Source of the DNA: JACCTH01 sp050741915
GTDB lineage: Bacteria > Actinomycetota > Acidimicrobiia > Spongiisociales > ZC4RG35
Assembly (NCBI GenBank): GCA_050741915.1
Contig: JBOGEX010000091.1
Span: 1-39,301, forward strand
Reading direction: 5' to 3'
Length of the DNA stretch: 39,301 bases
Part shown: piece by piece, positions 15,382 through 22,395 of the stretch
Position numbering within the stretch: the stretch's first letter is position 1
Layout of the letters: each line of letters opens with the position of its first letter
Notes under the pieces: generated by a model
The model's input: the letters and a program-made list of their open reading frames with translations, nothing else
Told to the model about the DNA's origin: nothing
Databases searched by the model: none
Made by a program: the position numbers and the translations under genes

Positions 15382-16317
15382 CTAGCGGCGGGAATCAGCC
15401 TCGCGGTCGCCAGACGATCGAGAACAAATCAACCACGGACCATCCCGGTAGACCCGCAGAGCTCCCGTCAACTCGGTCGCCGGCACCGCCCCGATCACGA
15501 CTTTCCAAACTCGGGCCATTTCGGCCCGATCGGGCCCATAGCCGTCGTAGAAAGGCCGGAGGGAGGCTCGCAAGAGAACAGCCGCCCGCTCCGGTCCGGC
15601 GGCCCACAGGATGGCATTTGGGACCTTCCAGCCACCCTCCCATTGATTGCCCACCGGAGCGTCGGGAGTCAGAGCCGAAAGCGCGTCGGCCGCCGCCACG
15701 AGCGCGGAGCGGACGCCCGGATTGAACTCGGCTTCGAGGGTGGGGAGAAGCCGGTGCCGAATGCGATTGCGCAGGTACGAGAGGTCCTCGTTCTGGGGGT
15801 CGTCGCGCCATGGCAGCCCGGCGAGGCTGGCGAACTCGCGGGTCTCGGATCGACTCACCTCGAGGAAGGGACGAACGATTTGTCCCCGCCGGGCGGGAAT
15901 CCCTTGGAGCCCCCCGCGACCCGATCCTCGCAAGAGGTTGAAAAGCACCGTCTCGGCTTGGTCGTCGCGGGTGTGAGCAGTCAGCAACCACTCCCCGCCA
16001 GCCAAAACTGAGTCGAGCGCTCGATAGCGCTCAGTCCGAGCCGCGTTTTCGCTGAAGGGCTCAACGGTGATGCGTTTGACAACAAGAGGAAGGTTGAGCT
16101 GGGCGGCGATGGCTTGGGCGGCCTCCTCCATCTGGGCGGAAGTGGCCAGACCGTGATGAACGTGGACTGCCCGGGTGGGCGACCGATCGACGATCAGGGC
16201 CGCCAACGCGGCCGAATCCGCACCTCCGGAAAGGGCCACTAACAGCGGGCCCGAAGGCGTTCTAGTCCGGGCGTCGAGTTGTCTGCGCAGCTCCTCTAGG
16301 CGACGCGTCGCAGCCAT
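15382..16317 (-). CDS. tilS: tRNA(Ile)-lysidine synthetase
   Basis: Modifies C34 of the AUA-reading tRNA-Ile to lysidine. The PP-loop is SGGADSAALAAL, followed by HVHHGL, LTAHTRDDQAETVLFNLLRG, GLQGIPARRGQIVRPFL, and the PWRDDPQNEDLSYLRNRIRH block specific to TilS. The open frame starts at 16392, but the first residues overlap the preceding gene and are not conserved. ATG 16317 (MAATRRLEELRRQL) gives 311 residues. It overlaps the upstream zincin gene by 22 nt, so translation is probably coupled. The protein lacks an obvious full-length C-terminal TilS domain, as in many short actinobacterial forms. Confidence 0.93.
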   Translation of the reverse strand: MAATRRLEELRRQLDARTRTPSGPLLVALSGGADSAALAALIVDRSPTRAVHVHHGLATSAQMEEAAQAIAAQLNLPLVVKRITVEPFSENAARTERYRALDSVLAGGEWLLTAHTRDDQAETVLFNLLRGSGRGGLQGIPARRGQIVRPFLEVSRSETREFASLAGLPWRDDPQNEDLSYLRNRIRHRLLPTLEAEFNPGVRSALVAAADALSALTPDAPVGNQWEGGWKVPNAILWAAGPERAAVLLRASLRPFYDGYGPDRAEMARVWKVVIGAVPATELTGALRVYRDGPWLICSRSSGDREADSRR

Positions 16318-17336
16318 TCGCCCGGGTTGTAGATCTCTGGCAGGGTGGGAAGGGATTCTGGTCCCTCCCAGGCGCGGTCGAGAGCCGGCCAACCAGCTTC
16401 TTTCTCGACCTTCATAATGAACGTCTCCCCCAACTCGTATTGTTTCATCTTCATCTCCATGCCCAGGAGTCGGAACAACGCCGCTGTCCGCGGGTCGCGC
16501 CGTCGCAGCTTGAGAATGGTCGACATTCGATCCTGGCTGGGAAGGAGTCGGGCGCCGATCCGATCCATTACCACGTGCCCGTGGCCTTCGAGCAAAGACA
16601 TCAACGCTTGCACCCGATCGATGATCGTTTTCTGTTCTGGGGTGGCGAAGAGGCCCAGCAATCCCGAGTCGTCGATCAGCGGCCGGTTGCTCCGGCCCGC
16701 CTCGATCACCTCGGCCACCAGTCGGGAGAGCCGACCCGGAGTGGGTCCGGCGCTCGCCACCAGCTCGTCGATCAGCGAGAGGAAATAGTCACGCAACCAA
16801 CCCACTCCCAGGAACTGAGCCCGATGGGTCGCCTCGTGGAGGACAATCCACATCCGGAATTCGGCCGGCCGGAACTGGTGCTGCCGTTCCAAGGCGAGGA
16901 TGTTGGCTCCGACCAGCGCCACCACGTCGCCGGATTCGTCCTCGGGCAGGACCAGCTCGTACTGACCCAGCACGCGCTTGGCCAGCAAACCCAGAAGGGC
17001 GCCGGTTTCGATGGCGATCACCCTGCGGGCTAGCGCCGGAGTGTTATTGCGACCGGCCTCTTCCAGCTTGGAGGCAATCTTTTCTTCCAGGGGCGCCAAC
17101 ATCCTCGAGAAAGTGGCCAGGTTCCGTTCTGCCCACTCCCCGCGGGAAACAACTCTTACCTCCGGTGCTCCTGGGGTTTGCAGGCCGGTTTCGCTTTCGA
17201 CCAGAGCCGCAGCCTCAGAAAAGAGTCCGGGTACCTGACCCTTCATGTGAGCCAGGTGATACGTGTCGGCGAGGGGGTAGGTCCCGGCCACCCTCTTCGC
17301 TACCGGCACTGCCAGCGGCCAGCGGGTGTTGGTCAC
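16296..17336 (-). CDS. DUF2342 zincin-like protein (Rv3626c-like)
   Basis: A 346-residue member of the actinobacterial DUF2342 family, sometimes named 'F420 biosynthesis-associated' or zinc-dependent metalloprotease. A zinc-binding HExxH motif is clear in WIVLHEATHRAQFLGVGWLR (about residue 165-185). A later Glu/His cluster, SLLEGHGHVVMD, could supply the third ligand. No signal peptide is seen, so it is probably cytoplasmic. The substrate is unknown. The GTG start at 17336 overlaps the stop of the small membrane-protein gene by 4 nt (GTGA). The order zincin-tilS-hpt matches M. tuberculosis Rv3626c-Rv3624c. Confidence 0.88.
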   Translation of the reverse strand: MTNTRWPLAVPVAKRVAGTYPLADTYHLAHMKGQVPGLFSEAAALVESETGLQTPGAPEVRVVSRGEWAERNLATFSRMLAPLEEKIASKLEEAGRNNTPALARRVIAIETGALLGLLAKRVLGQYELVLPEDESGDVVALVGANILALERQHQFRPAEFRMWIVLHEATHRAQFLGVGWLRDYFLSLIDELVASAGPTPGRLSRLVAEVIEAGRSNRPLIDDSGLLGLFATPEQKTIIDRVQALMSLLEGHGHVVMDRIGARLLPSQDRMSTILKLRRRDPRTAALFRLLGMEMKMKQYELGETFIMKVEKEAGWPALDRAWEGPESLPTLPEIYNPGEWLRRVA

Positions 17337-17689
17337 CGGATCACGCGATAGCGCTTGCGCACGACGCGGGTGAAGTACTGGACGACGGTCGCAATGACAA
17401 CCAACGCGGCCAGGACCAAGAGCGTTGGGATGAAGAAGCGATAAGTCCAGTCGGGTTGGGTTTCGGGAGCCTCCGTGACCTCGACCGAAACTGCCGGCAC
17501 GATCGGCTCGGCGGTGGTGGCAGTTTCTCCCACGGTGGTGGCGGCACCTTCGCCCGCAGTCGTCGCGGTGCCCGCGCCCGCAGTCGTCGCCGTGCTGGCC
17601 CCGGTAGTGGTTGTCGCCCCCAGGGGGATGGTCAGGCCGATTACGAAAAAAAGCGCCAAGAGGAGCGCGAGAAAACGGCGAGATCCCAT
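17333..17689 (-). CDS. Small secreted/anchored protein with Thr-Ala linker and C-terminal TM
   Basis: A 118-residue protein of no recognised family. Residues 1-25 (MGSRRFLALLLALFFVIGLT) look like a signal peptide. Residues 26-65 are a low-complexity Ala/Thr/Gly linker with near-repeats of TTAGxGTA. A short Pro/Glu segment and a strong transmembrane helix near 85-108 (FFIPTLLVLAALVVIATVVQ) follow, with a basic tail RVVRKRYRVIR. The likely topology is an exposed linker with a cytoplasmic C-terminus. It lies 33 bp after rsrA and overlaps the DUF2342 gene by 4 nt, so it probably belongs to the sigR transcript. Confidence 0.75.
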   Translation of the reverse strand: MGSRRFLALLLALFFVIGLTIPLGATTTTGASTATTAGAGTATTAGEGAATTVGETATTAEPIVPAVSVEVTEAPETQPDWTYRFFIPTLLVLAALVVIATVVQYFTRVVRKRYRVIR

Positions 17690-17722
17690 CCGAGAAGGGA
17701 GCCTAATCAGGGGTCGGGCGAG

Positions 17723-17950
17723 CTACGGTCCGCTCTGGATGGCCTGGCGAAGTCGCTCCATGAACTCGGGCGGCACGTCTTCGCGGAGGCGGTCTTTTAC
17801 GACCACTCGCAAACGCTCTTCGAACTTGTAGGCCTGAACGCAGGGGGGACAGCCCTTGAGGTGCCGACGAATCACCCAGGATCGGTACCAGTTGACCTCC
17901 TTGTCGAGGTAGCTGTAGACCTCGTGCAGGGCATCGTCGCAATGGCTCAA
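17723..17950 (-). CDS. rsrA: RsrA-family zinc-binding anti-sigma factor
   Basis: Predicted redox-sensing anti-sigma factor for the adjacent SigR. The zinc motif HxxxCxxC is present as RRHLKGCPPC, and a Cys precedes it (SHCDDALHEVYSYLDKE). These match the Cys11/His37/Cys41/Cys44 ligands of S. coelicolor RsrA. The later Cys pair of RsrA is absent here (VVVKDRLRED). The start is uncertain. TTG 17950 (L-SHCDDALHE, 75 residues) lies 19 nt after sigR. TTG 18016 would overlap sigR by 47 nt and give 97 residues. Oxidation is expected to release zinc and free the sigma factor. Confidence 0.85.
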   Translation of the reverse strand: MSHCDDALHEVYSYLDKEVNWYRSWVIRRHLKGCPPCVQAYKFEERLRVVVKDRLREDVPPEFMERLRQAIQSGP

Positions 17951-17969
17951 AGCTGTCTCTCTGGTTGGC

Positions 17970-18548
17970 TCATCTGGGTCGATCTCCTTCGCCGACCAAC
18001 CCGCGCTTGGTTGCAAAGTCCCACAACGCCACCTGGAGCGCCTTTCTTCCCCGATGGAGTCGAGACATCACGGTACCGATGGGAATGTCGAGGATGTCGG
18101 CGATCTCCTTGTAGGAGAATCCTTCCAGGTCGGCAAGCAGAACCACCATCCGAAAGTTCTCCGGCAGACTCTCGATCGCCTGCTTGATGTCCTCTTCAAC
18201 CAGGCCTTCGAGCAGCTGATCCTCGGCCGAGGTGGAGCTTGTCGCCGACGTTTCCCGCGCTAGGCGGCGAAACAGGTAAAGGTCCTCAAGTTCACCAAGG
18301 TCGGTTTCCTGAGGGCGGCGGGTGTCGCGGCGGTAGTTGTTGATGAACGTGTTGGTGAGGATGCGGTAGAGCCAAGCCTTGAGATTGGTGCCTTCCTCGA
18401 AGGTGCCATAAGCCCGGTAGGCCTTGAGGAACGTCTCTTGCACCAAGTCCTCGGCGTTGGCGGGGTTGCGAGTCATCCGCACCGCGGCCCCATAAAGCTG
18501 GGGAGCAAGGGGCATCGCCTCGCGCTCGAAGTTGGCCTGGTCCGCCAT
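17970..18548 (-). CDS. sigR: ECF sigma factor, SigR/SigH group
   Basis: An RNA polymerase sigma factor with region 2 (NAEDLVQETFLKAYRAYGTF, NLKAWLYRILTNTFINNYRR) and region 4 (LPENFRMVVLLADLEGFSYKEIADILDIPIGTVMSRLHRGRK). The pairing with an RsrA-type anti-sigma makes it the thiol-oxidative-stress SigR/SigH group. That system in actinobacteria controls thioredoxin, mycothiol and protein-quality genes such as clp. The start is ATG 18548 (MADQANFEREAMP, 192 residues). The longer frame from 18626 reads through promoter sequence. A GGGATT-N18-GTT element lies directly upstream and could allow autoregulation. Confidence 0.92.
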   Translation of the reverse strand: MADQANFEREAMPLAPQLYGAAVRMTRNPANAEDLVQETFLKAYRAYGTFEEGTNLKAWLYRILTNTFINNYRRDTRRPQETDLGELEDLYLFRRLARETSATSSTSAEDQLLEGLVEEDIKQAIESLPENFRMVVLLADLEGFSYKEIADILDIPIGTVMSRLHRGRKALQVALWDFATKRGLVGEGDRPR

Positions 18549-18553
18549 GCTCC

Positions 18554-18580
18554 AACGGTAGTGGCGGGTACCGAAATCCC
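18554..18580 (-). promoter_or_regulatory. Candidate SigR-type promoter for sigR
   Basis: On the minus strand GGGATT is followed after 18 bases by GTT, close to the SigR/SigH consensus (GGGAAT or GGAAT, 16-18 bases, GTT). It ends six bases before the sigR ATG, so a transcript from it would be almost leaderless. There is one mismatch in the -35 and the site is very close to the start, so this is tentative. Confidence 0.4.
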
Positions 18581-18673
18581 TTCTCGCGGATTGAACGCGA
18601 CCTTTAGGCGGAGTTGCTGAATGCATTCTCTGGATAGCAGCGGACCCGAGACCATCCTGGGCTTTCGGTCACG

Positions 18674-18679
18674 TACAAT
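18674..18679 (+). promoter_or_regulatory. Candidate -10 for tRNA-Thr
   Basis: TACAAT ends ten bases before the first base of the tRNA, the right distance for a promoter -10. No convincing -35 is seen. Confidence 0.45.
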
Positions 18680-18688
18680 TTGTCCTAT

Positions 18689-18760
18689 GCCGGAGTAGCT
18701 CAGTGGCAGAGCAGCTCATTCGTAATGAGCGGGTCAGGGGTTCGACTCCCCTCTCCGGCT
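18689..18760 (+). tRNA. tRNA-Thr (anticodon CGT)
   Basis: A 72-base cloverleaf: acceptor GCCGGAG/CTCCGGC, D arm GCTC/GAGC, anticodon stem GCTCA/TGAGC with loop TTCGTAA giving anticodon CGT (reads ACG), and T arm AGGGG/CCCCT with TTCGACT. The discriminator is T, and CCA is not encoded. The 3' third is overlapped on the opposite strand by the end of an endonuclease-like gene. Confidence 0.97.
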
Positions 18761-19180
18761 CTCACAGGCTGAGCAAGTCGGACTCAGGAACTCACCCGCC
18801 CATCGAACACGCAAGTGCTGGCGATTGGCTGTTGGTTGCAGGCGGAGGACCAACGACTCCATTCCATCCCAGTGGCATGAGTGCACGTAGTAAACGGCGT
18901 TGGTAGTGCTGTCGTACGTGGCAATCCAGTCGACTTGGTTCGCCGTGTATCGATACGAGACCCATTCGCTCTTCGACGTACAACGTATCCGCACGGTTGC
19001 GCCGTTTGAAGTTGTGTACTTGACCTGCACTCGTTCCAGCAATCCGCCATTGTTTCGAATGAGAACAATGTCAAAAGGGATCGAGTGGCTCATGGGCAGC
19101 GCGATTCCCAAACCACGGCGAATCAGATCAGCGATCACTTCGGCCTCACCAAGGAGCCCCTTCTCCGTCGTCGCGCCCAT
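18734..19180 (-). CDS. PD-(D/E)XK endonuclease-like protein overlapping tRNA-Thr
   Basis: A 148-residue protein with the core of a PD-(D/E)XK nuclease: a helix with Glu (KGLLGEAEVIADLIRRG), then PFDIVLI (Asp 37), a short turn, and LLERVQVKYTT (Q52-V-K54). The D...QxK pattern and spacing resemble the group I intron-associated PD-(D/E)XK endonucleases related to I-Ssp6803I, which target a tRNA gene. No intron surrounds it here. Its stop codon and last eight residues (SRRGESNP) are encoded by the antisense strand of the tRNA-Thr 3' end. The gene seems lower in GC than its neighbours, which fits horizontal arrival. Family placement is by motif only. A non-mobile nuclease is possible. Confidence 0.65.
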   Translation of the reverse strand: MGATTEKGLLGEAEVIADLIRRGLGIALPMSHSIPFDIVLIRNNGGLLERVQVKYTTSNGATVRIRCTSKSEWVSYRYTANQVDWIATYDSTTNAVYYVHSCHWDGMESLVLRLQPTANRQHLRVRWAGEFLSPTCSACESRRGESNP

Positions 19181-19194
19181 TTCGGCAAAGCTAG

Positions 19195-19219
19195 GCAGCG
19201 GCTGTGACAGAACCGCTGC
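19195..19219 (-). terminator. Candidate terminator after holB
   Basis: A perfect 7-bp stem, GCAGCGG...CCGCTGC, with an 11-base loop lies 31-55 bases past the holB stop in the minus direction. It is followed by a weak T-containing stretch rather than a full T-run. It also lies just upstream of the endonuclease start. Confidence 0.45.
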
Positions 19220-19249
19220 GGGAGGAGGCGATGGCGAGCTGCGTCTAGG

Positions 19250-20302
19250 TCAGTCGGCGGCCAAAGATGAGAAGAGAGCGGCCAGCACGGGTACCGGTCG
19301 CAGATTGCCCGCCAGGTCGACGATGGCGTCGAGTACTTGACGAGAGGCAGCCACTGCCCGCGCCGGTGAGGTTCGAGTCAGGTCGGGAAGCGGGACGTCG
19401 GTGTTGCGGATCGGCCCCCCGAGCTGGAGCGAGGCGGAGTCGAGATAGAACGAGGCCAGGATCTCAAGTCCTCCGGCCAAAAGCGATTGGCTCGCCCGCC
19501 GCTTGGCGCGGTCACGCTGATCGCCGGTGGGCTGAGGAGCAGCGACCTCGGTGGCGAGTGGTTCGATTTGGGCCAGCATCTCTTCGGCCATGGTGATGGC
19601 ATGCCCCGGGCGAGCGCTGAACCTGCTCGGGACCGACAACCAGGCTTGTCGCAACTCTGCCACTCGAGGTTGGGCGGCGAGCTGGAGAGCCAAACCTGGA
19701 CGCCCGCCGCTGACCAGGGCCAGCACATGCGCTTTTTGCTCTTCGATCCCCCGATCGATCAATGCCGTCGTCAAATCATCCTCCGGCACTCTCCCCATAC
19801 GAACGATGCGACACCGGCTGGCGACAGTCGGGGGGAAGTCTTCCTCCGACTCCGCCACCAAGAGGAAAACCACCGGTGCGCTCGGTTCTTCGAGTGTCTT
19901 CAACAAGGCATTGGCGGCCTGATCGGTCATCAACCCCGCTTCCTCGACGAGGAAGATGCGACGGTCCGATTCCACCGGGCTCAACACGGCCTGGCCTACA
20001 ACCCAACGAGCGGTGTCAGCACCAAGGCTTGTCCGTCCTTCGGGCTCGACCAGGATCAGATCAGGATGGTTGCCGGTTCCGATGCGTCGGCAGGAAGAGC
20101 AAGCCACCTCGTGGGCGCCGTTCTCGGGACAGAGGAGAAGCCGGGCGAACTCGCGGGCCACGGTGGCCTTGCCCGTCCCGGTGGGACCGACAAAGAGGTA
20201 GGCGTGCGAGGGTTTCATCAATTCGTTGCCGAGAAATGCCAGGACATCGGGGTGGCCGATCAGTTCGACGATTTCAGCCGACGATCGAGCGAGGTCAGTC
20301 AT
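19250..20302 (-). CDS. holB: DNA polymerase III delta' subunit
   Basis: Clamp-loader subunit that helps load the sliding clamp. The AAA+ fold shows YLFVGPTGTGKATVAREFAR (P-loop), a zinc-knuckle region (LLLCPENGAHEVACSSCRRI, with three Cys and one His), FLVEEAGLMTDQAANALLKTLEEP (a degenerate Walker B typical of delta') and SRCRIVRMGRV (sensor/SRC region). ATG 20302 (MTDLARSSAEIV, 350 residues) overlaps the tmk stop by 8 nt. The frame is open further upstream inside tmk. The tmk-holB pairing is conserved across bacteria. Confidence 0.94.
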   Translation of the reverse strand: MTDLARSSAEIVELIGHPDVLAFLGNELMKPSHAYLFVGPTGTGKATVAREFARLLLCPENGAHEVACSSCRRIGTGNHPDLILVEPEGRTSLGADTARWVVGQAVLSPVESDRRIFLVEEAGLMTDQAANALLKTLEEPSAPVVFLLVAESEEDFPPTVASRCRIVRMGRVPEDDLTTALIDRGIEEQKAHVLALVSGGRPGLALQLAAQPRVAELRQAWLSVPSRFSARPGHAITMAEEMLAQIEPLATEVAAPQPTGDQRDRAKRRASQSLLAGGLEILASFYLDSASLQLGGPIRNTDVPLPDLTRTSPARAVAASRQVLDAIVDLAGNLRPVPVLAALFSSLAAD

Positions 20303-20909
20303 CGGCCACCCGCTTGGAATCGATGAGGTCGAGGATGCCTTTGGCTGCCGCCTCGGGATCATCTCCGGCGAGAACGATCGTTACTCGCTCGGGTTCTGCC
20401 CCCGCCAAGTTCCGGTATGCCTCTGCCACCCTTTGTTGAAACTGATCGTGCTCGCGACCGATCCGGTCCGGGATCTCCTGGCGGGAACGACCCAGCGCCG
20501 GATCGACGCCCAGCACGACCACGAGGTCAGGAATGAGTCCACCCACAGCCAGGAGGTTCACCCCGAGGACTTCTTCGAATCCGAGGCCGCGCCCTCCGCC
20601 CTGGTAGGCGAGCGAGGAGTAGAGCGAGCGATCGGAAATGACGACCTCCCCTCGCTCCAATGCCGGCTTGACGATCTCGGGCACGAGTTGCGCTCGCTGG
20701 GCGGCAAAGAGCATCGCCTCGGCCCACGGTGTCATGTCAACCGAGTGCAGAACCATCAGGCGGATCGCGTCCCCCAGTTCGGTGCCGCCCGGTTCCCGCA
20801 CCAAAGACACCCGCTCGCCCCGTTCCTCGAGACGCTCGGCCAGAAGAGCGGCAACCGTGGTCTTGCCAGCCCCTTCCCCTCCCTCCAACGCCAGATAGAA
20901 ACCCCTCAT
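20295..20909 (-). CDS. tmk: Thymidylate kinase
   Basis: Phosphorylates dTMP to dTDP. It has 204 residues. The P-loop is LALEGGEGAGKTT, followed by VREPGGTELGDAIR, the DRSLYSSLAYQGGGRGLG motif that holds the thymidine site, and a LID region around RIGREHDQFQQRV. The ATG at 20909 overlaps the MFS gene's stop by 4 nt (ATGA), and its own end overlaps holB. Confidence 0.96.
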   Translation of the reverse strand: MRGFYLALEGGEGAGKTTVAALLAERLEERGERVSLVREPGGTELGDAIRLMVLHSVDMTPWAEAMLFAAQRAQLVPEIVKPALERGEVVISDRSLYSSLAYQGGGRGLGFEEVLGVNLLAVGGLIPDLVVVLGVDPALGRSRQEIPDRIGREHDQFQQRVAEAYRNLAGAEPERVTIVLAGDDPEAAAKGILDLIDSKRVADD

Positions 20910-22324
20910 TTAGGTGGTTGTTCATGGCGGCGGAGCCTGGAACCACTGCGATCACCGCGCATCCAGGTGATGGCATCGCTGGCCTCGGCCAGAGTCGTCA
21001 ACTGCTCATCATTCAGGTGGGCGCGCAACTCTTCCCGAGAGGCCCACAGCACTGCGGCTCCCACCATCGTTACCACTGCTCCGCCGAGGACGATTACCGC
21101 CCTGATCCCCTCGTTCAGTTCACCGGCGAGAACCCCATCGAGAGCGGCGGCCCCGACCCCGGCCAACGCGAAGGAGATCAAGAGGGCAACGCGGGCAAAA
21201 GCAAACATCGCCGCGAAGGTACGGCCTCGGAGCGAATCGTCAACCATGGCGTGGAGCTGGGTGAAGCCAATGACATAGGCGACGCCCGTTCCCAGGCCGG
21301 TGAAGAGCGTCCAGCCGGCGGCGCTGGAGACAGTGTTGGCAAAGCCGGTGAAGACGATGGCGAGGCCGGTACCAAGCAGCGCCAAGGAGAAAACTACTTG
21401 GCGACGGGTGTTCATCGATCCGAGAATCGTGACCCCGAGCATTCCCAACCCGACCCCGACCCCCAGCGAGGTGACGATTAGCCCGTATCCAGAGTCAGAA
21501 GCTCTCAATACCTGGCGGGCGAACGGTTGGCCAATCACAAACAGCGCCCCGCCACCGAACAGCCCGGCCGCCATTCCGAGAATCATCCGCCGGATCGGAC
21601 CACTTCCGGCGACGAAGCGAAAGCCGTCGACCAAGTCCCGCCAGGGCGCCTTGAAATCGGTCCGGGTGCGAGCCCGACGCTCGCGGGGCACTTCGACTTC
21701 GGGCACAGTCGTGAAGAGGACGATCGTCGCTGAAACTAGGAACGTCACGGCGTCGAACACAAAAGCGGCGCCGATCGAGGGTCCGAAGCTGCCAAATTCC
21801 GGGAGACGCGAACCGACCTCGGTCAGCCCGGCGAAGAGAGCCGACCCGATGGGGGCAGTCCCGTAGTTGGAGAGGAGAGAGAGGCCGTTTGCCGTGAGCA
21901 AGTGGTGTTCGGGAATCATGCTGGGGACGACTGCCTCCCGGGCTGGCTGGCGAACCATCGAGAGCAACTCGGTGACGAACGTAAGGACGAATAGCTGGCG
22001 GAAGTTGTCGACAAAAAGAAAGCCTCCGGCCAGAACGGCTCGACCCAAATCGCTCACCAACATGGTCGCTTTCCGGCTCCAGCGATCCGCCAGCACCCCT
22101 CCGACAAACCCGAGGGCCAGGGCCGGGAGGATCCGCCCCACGAGGGGGACCAGGATCCCGAGGCTGGCGGTCGTGCCCCCGCCCGAGATTCGTGCGGCCA
22201 GGGCGAAGCTGGCAAAGAGCGTCACCCAGTCGCCCAGGGATGAGATCGCCTGCGACCACCAGATTCGGGCGAAAGGGCCCCTTCTGATCAGGTCTCGGCC
22301 ACGTAGTTCAGAGATCGTGTCCAT
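20906..22324 (-). CDS. MFS transporter, EntS/MFS_3-like
   Basis: A 472-residue major-facilitator protein with about 12 hydrophobic segments. The N-terminal FARIWWSQAISSLGDWVTLFA and the loop GGVLADRWSRKATML are typical of the MFS_3 (EntS-like) exporters. The central cytoplasmic loop (about 210-245) is basic, and a polar C-terminal tail of about 45 residues follows TM12. The substrate cannot be predicted. It is the first gene of the MFS-tmk-holB run and diverges from topA across about 70 bp. Confidence 0.85.
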   Translation of the reverse strand: MDTISELRGRDLIRRGPFARIWWSQAISSLGDWVTLFASFALAARISGGGTTASLGILVPLVGRILPALALGFVGGVLADRWSRKATMLVSDLGRAVLAGGFLFVDNFRQLFVLTFVTELLSMVRQPAREAVVPSMIPEHHLLTANGLSLLSNYGTAPIGSALFAGLTEVGSRLPEFGSFGPSIGAAFVFDAVTFLVSATIVLFTTVPEVEVPRERRARTRTDFKAPWRDLVDGFRFVAGSGPIRRMILGMAAGLFGGGALFVIGQPFARQVLRASDSGYGLIVTSLGVGVGLGMLGVTILGSMNTRRQVVFSLALLGTGLAIVFTGFANTVSSAAGWTLFTGLGTGVAYVIGFTQLHAMVDDSLRGRTFAAMFAFARVALLISFALAGVGAAALDGVLAGELNEGIRAVIVLGGAVVTMVGAAVLWASREELRAHLNDEQLTTLAEASDAITWMRGDRSGSRLRRHEQPPK

Positions 22325-22395
22325 CGTGCCGCAGGTCTAGAGCTTGACAGCGGACGCTAGACGGTAGACAGTGAAAAAAGGAAAAAAGCCACCTG
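22325..22395. other. MFS/topA divergent intergenic region with AGAC-type repeats
   Basis: A 71-bp spacer with GGACGCTAGACGGTAGACAG, built of AGAC steps like those in the ftsH1 leader, followed by two A-rich runs (GAAAAAAGGAAAAAAG) before topA. AAGGA lies 12-13 bases before the topA ATG, too far to be an ideal ribosome-binding site. No consensus promoter is obvious in either direction. Confidence 0.5.

Noticed and set aside
19181..19249. A direct repeat of the tRNA-Thr 3' end marking an integrated island
   Set aside because: No copy of the T-arm/acceptor sequence was found between the nuclease gene and holB, and no integrase is present.
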